18,950 nt of DNA, from the NCBI GenBank assembly GCA_934525405.1, contig CAKSZF010000022.1, forward strand, positions 1 to 18,950, written 5' to 3'. The translations under genes and the position numbers were made by a program. The notes under the pieces were generated by a model. It was not told where the DNA came from. It did not search any database and worked only from the letters and a program-made list of their open reading frames with translations. This DNA is from an uncultured Faecalibacterium sp. GTDB taxonomy: Bacteria; Bacillota; Clostridia; Oscillospirales; Ruminococcaceae. Below, piece by piece: positions 1 to 6,660 of the stretch. Numbering within the stretch: the stretch's first letter is position 1; each line of letters opens with the position of its first letter.

Positions 1-49
1 GCCCACAGCGATAATTCGCGTGCAGCAGTTCTTTCCAGATCAGCTTCAT
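1..49 (-). CDS. 5' end of an unidentified protein (partial)
   Basis: Only the first 16 codons are inside the window; the gene runs off the left edge. Read on the minus strand, the protein begins MKLIWKELLHANYRCG. The ATG at 49-47 has a good ribosome binding site (GGAGG at 62-58, 8 bases upstream). A near-consensus promoter lies about 100 bases upstream (153-181), so this is the first main gene of a transcript. The visible residues are too few to assign a family. The mix of hydrophobic and basic residues could be the cytoplasmic start of a membrane protein such as an ABC permease, but that is a guess. Confidence 0.6.
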   Translation of the reverse strand, partial: MKLIWKELLHANYRCG

Positions 50-120
50 CTTTGTGCCCTCCTTCCGGTAAAACTTTCCCATTCCTCTATGTACCACCCG
101 CCGGGGAACCTCTGTTTCAT
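46..120 (-). CDS. possible 24-residue leader ORF overlapping the next start
   Basis: In the about 100-base leader between the promoter at 153-181 and the partial gene at 1-49 there is an ATG at 120-118 followed by 24 sense codons (start MKQRFPGGWYIEEW, end TGRRAQR). Its TGA at 48-46 overlaps the next gene's ATG as ATGA, the usual arrangement for translational coupling. The upstream AGGG is only two bases from the ATG, so its own ribosome binding site is poor. The peptide is charged and not hydrophobic, and I recognise no family. It could be a coupling or leader peptide, or a chance ORF. Confidence 0.3.
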   Translation of the reverse strand: MKQRFPGGWYIEEWESFTGRRAQR

Positions 121-152
121 TTCCCTACAAGACTGGTGGATTGGATGTCTGC

Positions 153-181
153 ATTATATTCCGTTCTACCTAGTTTGTCAA
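153..181 (-). promoter_or_regulatory. sigma-A type promoter, consensus match
   Basis: On the minus strand TTGACA (181-176) is followed by a 17-base spacer and TATAAT (158-153). Both hexamers match the consensus exactly at the ideal spacing. Transcription should start near 146 and run left into the leader ORF and the partial gene at 1-49. A promoter this strong suggests an abundantly expressed, or repressor-controlled, transcript. Confidence 0.85.
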
Positions 182-280
182 TAGGTTAATTCCACTTTTT
201 TCAAGGATGTATTTTTTGCATGATAATTTTGCCCTTGCCGCCCCCGCCCGACAGCATTTTGTACAGCGACCCCTCTGAAC

Positions 281-327
281 AAAAACGAAGCCCGGAACGT
301 CTGTGGACGCTCCGGGCTTCGTTTTTT
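281..327 (-). terminator. rho-independent terminator after the MFS gene
   Basis: An 11-bp GC-rich inverted repeat (286-296 with 311-321) is flanked by A/T runs on both sides. It lies just downstream of the minus-strand MFS stop codon. On the minus strand the stem is followed by TTTTTG. Because the other side also carries a T-run, it could work in both directions. Confidence 0.85.
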
Positions 328-337
328 CATAAAATGG

Positions 338-1594
338 TCAGACCTGCTTTGTCTCTTCTGTCCGGGTGGAAATGCTGAACAGCACAAAGCCGATGACGAA
401 CAAAATGGCAATGGAGCCAACGCCCACGTTGGCGCTGCCGGTCAGCTGACTGCCCACGCTGACGATCATGGTGCCAAGGAAGGATGCACCTTTGCCGCAG
501 ATGTCGAACAGGCCGAAGTATTCGCCAGATTTTTCCTGCGGGATGATCTTGGCAAAGTGGCTGCGGCTCAGTGCCTGCACACCGCCCTGGAACATCCCCA
601 CCACCACGGCCAGCACCCAGAACTGCCACTGGCTCTTCAGGAAGAAGGCAAAGACGGCAATGCCGATATAGGCCGCAATGCACACCGGGATGAGGGTCTT
701 GGACGCGTATTTCTGGCTCAGGCGGCCAAAGATCAGCGCCGAGGGGAAAGCCACGATCTGGGTGACCAGCAGCGCCAGCAGCAGGCCGGTGGTGTCCAGT
801 CCCAGTGCCGTGCCGTAGGCGGTAGCCATATCAATGATGGTATACACGCCGTCGATGTAGCAGAAGAACGCCAGCAAAAACCAGAACACCTGCTTGTCCT
901 GCGGCAGATGCTTCAAGGTCTGCCCGATGCGCACAAAGCTCTGGCGGATAGCGTGCTGCTCCACCTCCACATAGTTGATCTGACGGTACTTTTTCAGCAG
1001 CGGCAGGGTGACCACCAGCCACCATACGGCGGTAATGACCAGCGCGACGGACAGCGCGGTCATCTGACTAAGCCCCACTGCGCTGCTGCCCAGCACCAGC
1101 GCCAGACAGACCACAAAGGGCACGCAGCTACCGATATAGCCCCACGCGTACCCGCGGGAGGACACCATGTCCATCCGCTCCGGGGTGGTCACATCGCCCA
1201 GCATGGAGTCGTAGAACACCAGACTGCCGGAGTAGCCGATCTTTGCAATGATAAAAATGATCAGAAAGGCCAGCCATGTGCCCGCCAGACCCATGGCGCA
1301 GCAGCCAATGACGCCCACAAAAAGGCAGAGCATGAAGATGGGCTTTTTAAAGCCCTTGGTGTCTGCCAGCGTGCCCAGAATGGGGCCCAGAATGGCGGTA
1401 ATCACCGTAACGATGGAGCTTGCGTAGCCCCAGTAGGCCAGATAGTCCACCTTGCTCACGCCACCGGCTTCGGCCAGCGCATTGAAGAAGATGGGCACCA
1501 GCGTGGCGATCATCAGCACAAAGGCCGAGTTGCCCACATCGTATAAGATCCATGCCCGCTCCAGCGGTGTCACCTTGAATTTTTCAGTTTTCAT
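338..1594 (-). CDS. UMF1/Atg22-like MFS transporter
   Basis: Major facilitator superfamily membrane protein of 418 residues with about twelve hydrophobic segments. The N-terminal stretch LERAWILYDVGNSAF matches the UMF1 (vacuole effluxer Atg22-like) signature, usually YDWANSAF. A loop at about residues 90-100 (LGTLADTKGFKKP) resembles the MFS A-motif between helices 2 and 3. Substrates of bacterial members are poorly known; in yeast Atg22 exports amino acids from the vacuole. I chose the ATG at 1594-1592, 7 bases after AAGGG; the reading frame stays open further upstream, but that extension overlaps the stop of the preceding gene and is not membrane-like. It lies 43 bases downstream of the phospholipase-like gene and is probably co-transcribed with it. 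A strong terminator follows. Confidence 0.88.
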   Translation of the reverse strand: MKTEKFKVTPLERAWILYDVGNSAFVLMIATLVPIFFNALAEAGGVSKVDYLAYWGYASSIVTVITAILGPILGTLADTKGFKKPIFMLCLFVGVIGCCAMGLAGTWLAFLIIFIIAKIGYSGSLVFYDSMLGDVTTPERMDMVSSRGYAWGYIGSCVPFVVCLALVLGSSAVGLSQMTALSVALVITAVWWLVVTLPLLKKYRQINYVEVEQHAIRQSFVRIGQTLKHLPQDKQVFWFLLAFFCYIDGVYTIIDMATAYGTALGLDTTGLLLALLVTQIVAFPSALIFGRLSQKYASKTLIPVCIAAYIGIAVFAFFLKSQWQFWVLAVVVGMFQGGVQALSRSHFAKIIPQEKSGEYFGLFDICGKGASFLGTMIVSVGSQLTGSANVGVGSIAILFVIGFVLFSISTRTEETKQV

Positions 1595-1637
1595 CGTATT
1601 TCCCTTGTCCTCTTTGCACCGCCGGGCGGCGCGTTTT

Positions 1638-2435
1638 TTAAAATTCCCCAAAGGTGTGGTCGTAGGCGGCGTCCAGCGGCTCGTCCGTGTCCAGCTTTGC
1701 CACATACTCCAAGATCAGCCGCTCTGCCAGCGGCAGCGCCTTGGCGTACAGCGCATCCAGCTTGCGGTTGCTCTCGGTGCACTGCGGGTTCGGCTGCGGG
1801 TTTGCCACAAGGCCGTGCATCCCCTCGTACTTGCCCAGCACCTTCATGCCGGTCAGCACCACCCAGCGCTTGACCGGGTTTGAGGCTTGCAGCACCTTAT
1901 GCACCGTGATCATCCCCTTCAGGGATTCCAGCGCGGTCTGCTCCGAGATATCCTTGTAGAACGGCGCAATGACCCGGGCGTTCTCTGCGCTGGGGTGGAT
2001 ATGGCTGGCGGTAAAGAAGGTCAGCGGGTCATAGCCGTCCCGGCGCAGCAGCATATTGTCGAACTCGGTCTCGATCTCGCAGTGGGTCACACCGCTCTCT
2101 CGGGTAAACTGCTCCACAAAGGGGTGACAGGTGCTGTCCAGCGCAAAATGGCACACAAAGCCCAGCGCGTAGGCCAGCGCAGCCTCGCGGTCGGCTTCCT
2201 CGTGCACCACCCGCCGTGCACGGTCAAAGAACGTTCTGCCCTGCTCGTCGTGCATGGCATTGCCCAGCGCGGCGACCGGGGTGGACTTTTCCGCATGGTA
2301 ATAGAACAGCAGATCCGGCCCGTGCAGGCCGATATCGTACAGCTCCCGGTGCGCCTCCAGCTTTTCCCGCAGCGGCGCGGGCAGATGATCCAGCACATTT
2401 GCGCCAAAGCGGCGGTGTGCGTAGGTAGAGGGCAT
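1638..2435 (-). CDS. zinc-dependent phospholipase C family protein
   Basis: A 265-residue protein resembling the zinc-dependent phospholipase C family (PF00882-like), which includes many uncharacterised Firmicutes members. His and Asp residues spaced as in a trinuclear zinc site are visible: His7 in YAHRRFG, His38 and Asp41 in HGPDLL, His62, His96 and Asp100 in VCHFALDS, His104, and His118. No signal peptide is seen, so unlike the secreted clostridial alpha-toxin type it is probably cytoplasmic. The ATG at 2435 has a strong AAGGAGG 8 bases upstream. It is the first gene of a two-gene unit with the UMF1 transporter, under the extended -10 promoter near 2513. Family assignment is fairly secure; the substrate is unknown. 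Confidence 0.82.
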   Translation of the reverse strand: MPSTYAHRRFGANVLDHLPAPLREKLEAHRELYDIGLHGPDLLFYYHAEKSTPVAALGNAMHDEQGRTFFDRARRVVHEEADREAALAYALGFVCHFALDSTCHPFVEQFTRESGVTHCEIETEFDNMLLRRDGYDPLTFFTASHIHPSAENARVIAPFYKDISEQTALESLKGMITVHKVLQASNPVKRWVVLTGMKVLGKYEGMHGLVANPQPNPQCTESNRKLDALYAKALPLAERLILEYVAKLDTDEPLDAAYDHTFGEF

Positions 2436-2512
2436 ATCTCATTCCTCCTTTTTGCAGTGTCAGCGCCCGCCGCCCTGTTCCGGCTGCACTGACCAAAAAT
2501 TCTATCGTTTTC

Positions 2513-2521
2513 AGTATAGCA
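2513..2521 (-). promoter_or_regulatory. extended -10 promoter for the phospholipase/MFS unit
   Basis: On the minus strand TGCTATACT (2521-2513) is an extended -10 element (TGN plus TATACT). No good -35 is present at 16-18 bases, which fits extended -10 promoters. It lies about 80 bases upstream of the phospholipase-like start. Confidence 0.5.
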
Positions 2522-2601
2522 GAAAGTTTGCCGACCTTCTACCCTTTTGTGTCTGTTTTCTGTAAAAAGTTTTAATAATTTTACTGTATCTCCCGCCAAA
2601 T

Positions 2602-2647
2602 AAAAGAGGCTTCCGGGATGCCCGCAGACATTCCGGAAGCCTCTTTT
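2602..2647 (-). terminator. rho-independent terminator after gpsA
   Basis: A perfect 15-bp inverted repeat (2602-2616 with 2633-2647) starts 15 bases after the gpsA stop codon. The A/T ends of the stem (AAAAGAGG...CCTCTTTT) supply a T-tract on either strand, so it separates gpsA from the downstream phospholipase promoter. Confidence 0.85.
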
Positions 2648-2661
2648 CGATTATTTCAGGC

Positions 2662-3696
2662 TCACACACTCTCATAGCCCTGCGGCATCTCGCTCTTGCG
2701 GTCGCGGGACATCAGGTTGCGCAGTGCGTCGCTGGCGCTCATGCCCTCCTTGACGATGGCGTTCACCGTCTGGGCGATGGGCATTTCCACATGGTACTTC
2801 TCGGCCAGCTCCATGGCGGCGGGCAAGGCGTTGATGCCCTCCACCACCATGCCGACTTCCTTCACGGCCTGCTCCGGGCTTTCGCCCTTGCCGATCAGGA
2901 TACCGGCGCGGTTGTTGCGGCTGTGCATACTGGTAGCGGTAACGATCAGGTCGCCAATACCGGCCAGACCCGCAAAGGTCTGGACATTGCAGCCCATCGC
3001 CACGCCCAGCCGGGCGATCTCGGCAATGCCGCGGGTGATCAGGGCGGCGCGGGCGTTATCGCCGTAGCCAAGGCCGGTGGAGATACCAACGCCCAGCGCG
3101 ATGACGTTCTTCATGGCGCCGCTCAGTTCCACACCCTTGATATCAGTGTTGGTGTACACGCGCATACAGGTGTTGCTGAACACCTCCTGCACTACCTCGG
3201 CAGCTTCCAGATCCGGGCTTGCCGAAACGATGGTGGTGGGCAGATCCAGCGCCACCTCCTCGGCGTGGGTGGGGCCGCTGAGCGCCACCAGACGCACCGC
3301 ACGGGGGCCGTTCTCATGGCTCAGCTCATCGGCAAGGATCTCGGTCATGGTATATAAGGTATCAGGCTCAATGCCCTTTGCCACATCCACGATGATCTGA
3401 CCGGAGCGGATATAGGGCCGCGCCTTAGCCGCCGTGGCGCGCACGAACACCGACGGCACTGCAAACAGCAGCACGTCCTTGCCGGTGCACACTTCCTCTA
3501 TGCTTTTGGTAAAACGCAGCTCCTGCGGGATGACCATCCCCGGCAGATTGGGGTGTACCCGGGTAGTGGAAAGGTTGTCCACCTCGGCCTCAATGGCCGA
3601 CCACACCTGCACATCGTTGCCGCTGACGGTCAGCATCCGTGCCAGAGCCATGCCCCAGGTGCCTGCACCCAGAACACCAATACTAAACTTTTTCAC
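2662..3696 (-). CDS. gpsA: NAD(P)-dependent glycerol-3-phosphate dehydrogenase
   Basis: Makes sn-glycerol 3-phosphate from dihydroxyacetone phosphate in the cytoplasm, the entry step to phospholipid synthesis. The 344-residue protein has the N-terminal Rossmann motif GVLGAGTWG (residues 7-15), the conserved GPTHAEEV (141-148), and the catalytic-lysine segment GAMKNVIAL (Lys196). Lys108 in VAKGIE is also conserved. Length is normal for the family. The start is the GTG at 3696-3694, because GGAGG lies 8 bases upstream (3709-3705); the frame is open further upstream to a TTG at 3726, but that has no ribosome binding site. A strong divergent promoter (3798-3826) and a hairpin in the leader precede it, and a terminator follows, so it is a single-gene transcript. 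Confidence 0.97.
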   Translation of the reverse strand: MKKFSIGVLGAGTWGMALARMLTVSGNDVQVWSAIEAEVDNLSTTRVHPNLPGMVIPQELRFTKSIEEVCTGKDVLLFAVPSVFVRATAAKARPYIRSGQIIVDVAKGIEPDTLYTMTEILADELSHENGPRAVRLVALSGPTHAEEVALDLPTTIVSASPDLEAAEVVQEVFSNTCMRVYTNTDIKGVELSGAMKNVIALGVGISTGLGYGDNARAALITRGIAEIARLGVAMGCNVQTFAGLAGIGDLIVTATSMHSRNNRAGILIGKGESPEQAVKEVGMVVEGINALPAAMELAEKYHVEMPIAQTVNAIVKEGMSASDALRNLMSRDRKSEMPQGYESV

Positions 3697-3716
3697 GTTC
3701 GTATCCTCCGTGTCTG

Positions 3717-3747
3717 CACCGGGCAAGGGGCAAGCCCCCTGCCGGTG
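3717..3747 (-). other. leader hairpin upstream of gpsA
   Basis: The gpsA mRNA leader contains a GC-rich stem of about 12 pairs with two bulges (CACCGG...CCGGTG outer, GGGG/CCCC inner, five-base loop). It ends 7 bases before the GGAGG ribosome binding site. It could stabilise the message or modulate access to the GTG start. No riboswitch class is recognised. Confidence 0.45.
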
Positions 3748-3797
3748 GATTTGCGCCGCGCCGGGCCGTTGCCCCGCAGCCGCGCACTGTTATGTCC

Positions 3798-3826
3798 ATT
3801 GTACACGAAAGCGCCCACAGCGTCAA
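3798..3826 (-). promoter_or_regulatory. gpsA promoter
   Basis: On the minus strand TTGACG (3826-3821), a 17-base spacer and TACAAT (3803-3798) form a near-consensus sigma-A promoter. Transcription would start about 95 bases upstream of the gpsA GTG. It is divergent from the ABC importer promoters. Confidence 0.8.
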
Positions 3827-3838
3827 GCATCTGCCGCA

Positions 3839-3897
3839 TTGCACAAATATTTAACAAGTTTATGCAATTTTTCGGTCACATCACACGTTTTGTGCAA
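3839..3897. repeat. 9-bp inverted repeat in the gpsA/ABC divergent region
   Basis: TTGCACAAA (3839-3847) is repeated inverted as TTTGTGCAA (3889-3897), 41 bases apart. The pair lies between the gpsA promoter and the ABC importer promoters, and the right arm abuts the first importer -35 box. It could be a paired operator, but no regulator is encoded beside it. Confidence 0.35.
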
Positions 3898-3902
3898 ACC
3901 GT

Positions 3903-3931
3903 TTGCGCTGCGGGGCATTTCATGCTATTAT
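3903..3931 (+). promoter_or_regulatory. ABC importer promoter P1
   Basis: TTGCGC (3903-3908), a 17-base spacer ending in TGC, and TATTAT (3926-3931) give a sigma-A promoter with an extended -10. It lies about 130 bases upstream of the permease start. Confidence 0.55.
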
Positions 3932-3972
3932 AGTATTCTGGTAGGTTTTGTAGGGATTGGTGATTCAGTCTC

Positions 3973-4001
3973 TTGACTTTGACTCTACTTTAAGGTATAT
4001 A
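3973..4001 (+). promoter_or_regulatory. ABC importer promoter P2
   Basis: TTGACT (3973-3978) is followed at 17 bases by TATATA (3996-4001); TATACT also appears at a 19-base spacing. It is a second, closer candidate promoter for the importer operon. Either or both may be used. Confidence 0.55.
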
Positions 4002-4011
4002 CTGCTTTGGT

Positions 4012-4028
4012 CGGCAAAAGCTTTGCCG
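4012..4028 (+). other. inverted repeat in the importer leader
   Basis: CGGCAAA (4012-4018) and TTTGCCG (4022-4028) form a 7-bp inverted repeat with a 3-base centre. It sits just downstream of P2, and a T-run follows about 10 bases later. It could be an operator at the transcription start or a weak attenuator; the distance to the T-run argues against a classical terminator. Confidence 0.4.
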
Positions 4029-4061
4029 CCTTGTGCATTTTTTAGCTTTGAGGAAAAAACA

Positions 4062-4745
4062 ATGTTTGAAGCACTTTTATCCAACCGCACGGTCAGCGTG
4101 CTGGTGGAGGCGCTGCCCCGCATCCTGACGGCAGGCCTGACCATGACCATTCCGCTGACCCTTCTCTCCTTCTTTTTTGCCATGATCATCGCAGTGGCGG
4201 TGGCGCTGGTGCAGTACGCCAATGTGCCGGTGCTGCGGCAGATTGCCCGGTTCTATATCTGGGTCATCCGGGGCACGCCGCTGCTGGTGCAGCTGTTCAT
4301 CATCTTTTACGGCCTGCCCAGCGTGGGCATCATGCTGGACGCCTTTCCGGCGGCAGTCATCGCCTTTGCCTTCAACGAGGGTGCCTACTGCGCCGAGACC
4401 ATGCGCGGTGCGCTGGAAAGCGTGCCGCAGGGGCAGCTGGAAGCCGGGTACTGCGTGGGCATGAGCTGGTGGCAGATCATGCGCCGCATCGTGCTGCCGC
4501 AGGCGCTGCGCACCGCTGTGCCTGCGCTGTCCAACTCCCTTATCGGCATGATCAAGGACACCTCGCTGGCGTCCAATATCACGGTGGCAGAGCTGTTCAT
4601 GGCCGGGCAGCGGGTAGCCGCCCGCACCTACATCTTCCTGCCCATCTACTGCGAGGTGGCTGTGGTGTATCTGCTGTTCTGTACCGTCATCACCAAGCTG
4701 CAGGCGCTGCTGGAACGTCAGCTCAACGCCCGCGGCTTCCAGTAA
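4062..4745 (+). CDS. polar amino acid ABC transporter permease
   Basis: HisM/GlnP-type inner-membrane permease of 227 residues, the translocation subunit of an amino acid importer. Several hydrophobic helices are visible, along with the family motif RGTPLLVQLF (residues 70-79). The cytoplasmic EAA loop that docks on the ATPase begins EAGYCVGMSWWQIMRRI at residue 127. The ATG at 4062 has GAGGA 6-7 bases upstream; the frame is open further upstream but that part overlaps the promoter region. It is the first gene of a permease-ATPase-lipoprotein operon. With a single permease gene, the channel is probably a homodimer. The substrate is inferred from the binding protein: cystine or a related amino acid. 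Confidence 0.93.
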   Translation: MFEALLSNRTVSVLVEALPRILTAGLTMTIPLTLLSFFFAMIIAVAVALVQYANVPVLRQIARFYIWVIRGTPLLVQLFIIFYGLPSVGIMLDAFPAAVIAFAFNEGAYCAETMRGALESVPQGQLEAGYCVGMSWWQIMRRIVLPQALRTAVPALSNSLIGMIKDTSLASNITVAELFMAGQRVAARTYIFLPIYCEVAVVYLLFCTVITKLQALLERQLNARGFQ

Positions 4746-4764
4746 AAAGGGAGGGTGAGCACCT

Positions 4765-5565
4765 ATGGCTATGTTAGAGATCCGCAATGTGCAAAAAACC
4801 TTCCGCACCTACGCAAAACCCGGCCTTTTCCACCGCCCCGGTGCGCGGAAGGTCGCCAGTGAGCTGCCCGTGCTGCGCGGCGTAGACCTGACCGTGGAAA
4901 AAGGCGATGTAGTGGCCATTCTTGGGCCGTCCGGCTCCGGCAAGACCACCCTGCTGCGCTGCCTGAACTTTTTGGAAACTGCCGATGCCGGGCAGCTGGT
5001 ATTTGACGGCGAAAGCTTCGACCTTGCCCATGCAGGCCGCGCCGACATTGCCCGGCTGCGCAAAAAGACCGCCTTTGTATTTCAGAACTACAATCTGTTC
5101 CGCAACAAGACCGCCCTGCAGAACGTGACCGAGGGGCTGATCGTAGCGCGTAAGCTGCCCAAGGAGCAGGCGGATGTCATCGGCATGAAAATGCTGGCCA
5201 AGGTCGGCCTTGCAGACCGTGCCGACTACTACCCCCGCCAGCTTTCCGGCGGACAGCAGCAGCGGGTGGCCATCGCCCGTGCCCTTGCCGCCGACCCGGA
5301 AATTATTTACTTTGACGAGCCCACCAGCGCCCTTGACCCGGAGCTGACCGGCGAAGTGCTCAGCGTGATGCGGCAGCTGGCTGAGGAGGGCATGACCATG
5401 CTGGTAGTCACTCACGAGATGGGCTTTGCCCGCAACGTTTCCTCCAAGACCGTGTTCATGGAAAACGGCGTGGTGGTGGAGCAGGCACCCTCCCAACAGT
5501 TCTTTGCATCCCCCAAGGAGGAGCGCACCCGGGCCTTCCTGCGCAGGATCGCCCATACGGAATAA
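4765..5565 (+). CDS. amino acid ABC transporter ATP-binding protein
   Basis: ATPase subunit (266 residues) that powers the importer. All motifs are intact: Walker A GPSGSGKT (54-61), Q-loop Gln107 in FQNYNLF, signature LSGGQQQ (160-166), Walker B IIYFDEP (180-186), and switch His217 in VVTHEMGFA. It belongs to the GlnQ/HisP/TcyC-type group. It carries a stretch of about 15-20 residues near 17-35 (KPGLFHRPGARKVASELP) between the first strand and the rest of the core, somewhat longer than the usual GlnQ start. The gene begins 19 bases after the permease stop, behind AGGGAGGG. An ATG two codons later is an alternative start. Confidence 0.95.
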   Translation: MAMLEIRNVQKTFRTYAKPGLFHRPGARKVASELPVLRGVDLTVEKGDVVAILGPSGSGKTTLLRCLNFLETADAGQLVFDGESFDLAHAGRADIARLRKKTAFVFQNYNLFRNKTALQNVTEGLIVARKLPKEQADVIGMKMLAKVGLADRADYYPRQLSGGQQQRVAIARALAADPEIIYFDEPTSALDPELTGEVLSVMRQLAEEGMTMLVVTHEMGFARNVSSKTVFMENGVVVEQAPSQQFFASPKEERTRAFLRRIAHTE

Positions 5566-5613
5566 AACCACTTCTCTTTTTGCATTTTTCACGACAGAAA
5601 GGAATATTTACTT

Positions 5614-6441
5614 ATGAAACGCAGAACCTTTATTTCTCTGATGGGCGTTATGGCCGCAGCCGGGGTGCTGTCCATGACCGGCTGCTCTTCCAAGGACACC
5701 GCCGCCAGCACCGCCAGCTCCGCAACGCTGAATAAGCTGGACAGCATCCAGAAAAGCGGCAAGCTGGTGGTGGCGCTGGAGGGCGCATGGCAGCCGTGGA
5801 GTTACCACGACGCCTCCGACACGCTGGTGGGTTATGACGTGGAGGTATCCCGCGCCATTGCTGAAAAGCTGGGCGTGGAGCCGGAGTATGTGGAGAGCGA
5901 CTGGGACAGCCTGTTTGCCGGTCTGGACGCAGGCCGCTACGACATGGTGTGCAACGGCGTGGAGGTGACCGAGGAGCGCGCCAAGACCTACGCTTTCACC
6001 ACCCCCTACGGCTACATCCACACTGCGCTGGCGGTGCGCAAGGATAACGAGGACATCCACAGCTTTGAGGACCTGAAGGGCAAGACCACCGCCAACAGTC
6101 TGGCTTCCACCTACATGGAGCTGGCCGAAAGCTACGGCGCTACCGTGCAGGGCATCGACACGCTGGAGGAAACCATCCAGCTGCTGACCGCAGGCCGCAT
6201 TGACGCCACCCTGAACGCGGACGTTTCCTTCTACGACTACCTGAACGTCCACCCGGACGCAGACTTCAAGCTGGTGGCACAGACCGCCGAGGCTTCTCAT
6301 GTGGCCATCCCGGTGCTCAAGAGCGAGGACACCGCCTATCTGGACGCGCTGAACACCGCCATTGAGGAGCTGCGCGCCGACGGCACCTTAAAGACCCTGA
6401 GCGAAAAGTACTTCGGACAGGATATCTCTTCTGAAAACTGA
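5614..6441 (+). CDS. amino acid-binding lipoprotein of ABC importer (cystine-like)
   Basis: Extracellular solute-binding protein family 3, 275 residues, anchored as a lipoprotein: the signal peptide ends in a lipobox MTGC with Cys24. A short low-complexity Ala/Ser/Thr linker follows, then the binding domain. Segments such as VALEGAWQPWSYHD, LVGYDVEVSRAIAEKLG and DSLFAGLDAGRYD resemble cystine-binding proteins (TcyA/FliY type). Arg122 in TEERAKTY is the family's carboxylate-binding arginine. Substrate identity remains an inference. The start MKRRTFISLMG has a twin arginine resembling a Tat signal. The ATG lies about 10 bases after AAAGGA and 48 bases after the ATPase gene, so the three genes form one operon. 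Confidence 0.92.
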   Translation: MKRRTFISLMGVMAAAGVLSMTGCSSKDTAASTASSATLNKLDSIQKSGKLVVALEGAWQPWSYHDASDTLVGYDVEVSRAIAEKLGVEPEYVESDWDSLFAGLDAGRYDMVCNGVEVTEERAKTYAFTTPYGYIHTALAVRKDNEDIHSFEDLKGKTTANSLASTYMELAESYGATVQGIDTLEETIQLLTAGRIDATLNADVSFYDYLNVHPDADFKLVAQTAEASHVAIPVLKSEDTAYLDALNTAIEELRADGTLKTLSEKYFGQDISSEN

Positions 6442-6450
6442 GAAGCTCGA

Positions 6451-6508
6451 CCCTCTCAGTCTGCTCACTTCGTTCGCATCCAGCTCCCCCGAAAGGGGGA
6501 GCTTTTTT
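6451..6508 (+). repeat. intergenic hairpin repeat, copy 1 (also importer terminator)
   Basis: Begins CCCTCTCAGTCT and ends in a strong hairpin, AGCTCCCCC/GGGGGAGCT (6482-6503), followed by TTTTTT. It lies 9 bases after the lipoprotein stop and so also looks like the operon's terminator. Related copies sit at 6531, 12482, 12598, 12736 and 15364. Confidence 0.8.
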
Positions 6509-6530
6509 GTTATCTGCCAGTCCGTGCAGT

Positions 6531-6579
6531 AAAGCTCCCCCTTCGGGGGAGCTGGCGAGCGCAGCGAGACTGAGAGGGC
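6531..6579 (-). repeat. intergenic hairpin repeat, copy 2 (inverted)
   Basis: The reverse complement of copy 1 with small differences: on the minus strand it reads CCCTCTCAGTCTCGCTGCGC, then AGCTCCCCC and its complement. Copies 1 and 2 face each other across about 22 bases and can fold back over about 128 bases. It ends 10 bases upstream of the padR -35 box. Confidence 0.8.
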
Positions 6580-6589
6580 GAATTTTCTA

Positions 6590-6623
6590 TTGACTTATGC
6601 AATATTATATGCTATATAATATT
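6590..6623 (+). promoter_or_regulatory. padR promoter with overlapping palindromic operator
   Basis: TTGACT (6590-6595), a 17-base spacer ending in TGC, and TATATA (6613-6618) form the promoter; TATAAT is also present at a 19-base spacing. A perfect inverted repeat, AATATTATA (6601-6609) and TATAATATT (6615-6623) with a 5-base centre, covers the spacer and -10. A dimeric repressor bound there would block RNA polymerase. Self-repression by the adjacent PadR protein is the obvious inference. Confidence 0.7.
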
Positions 6624-6660
6624 ATAGAAACAGACCACGCCGAAAGGAGGCTGTTCCCAC

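Noticed and set aside
557..1546. Open frame of 329 codons on the plus strand
   Set aside because: Antisense to the MFS gene; His/Gln/Gly-rich with no hydrophobic core or recognisable motif.
3697..4061. T-box or SAM/cysteine-type riboswitch upstream of the importer
   Set aside because: I found no T-box sequence, no S-box core and no clear leader terminator with an antiterminator; only short inverted repeats are present.
6451..6579. Ends of an insertion sequence
   Set aside because: The inverted pair encloses only about 22 bases with no transposase, and the same element occurs singly elsewhere in the window.
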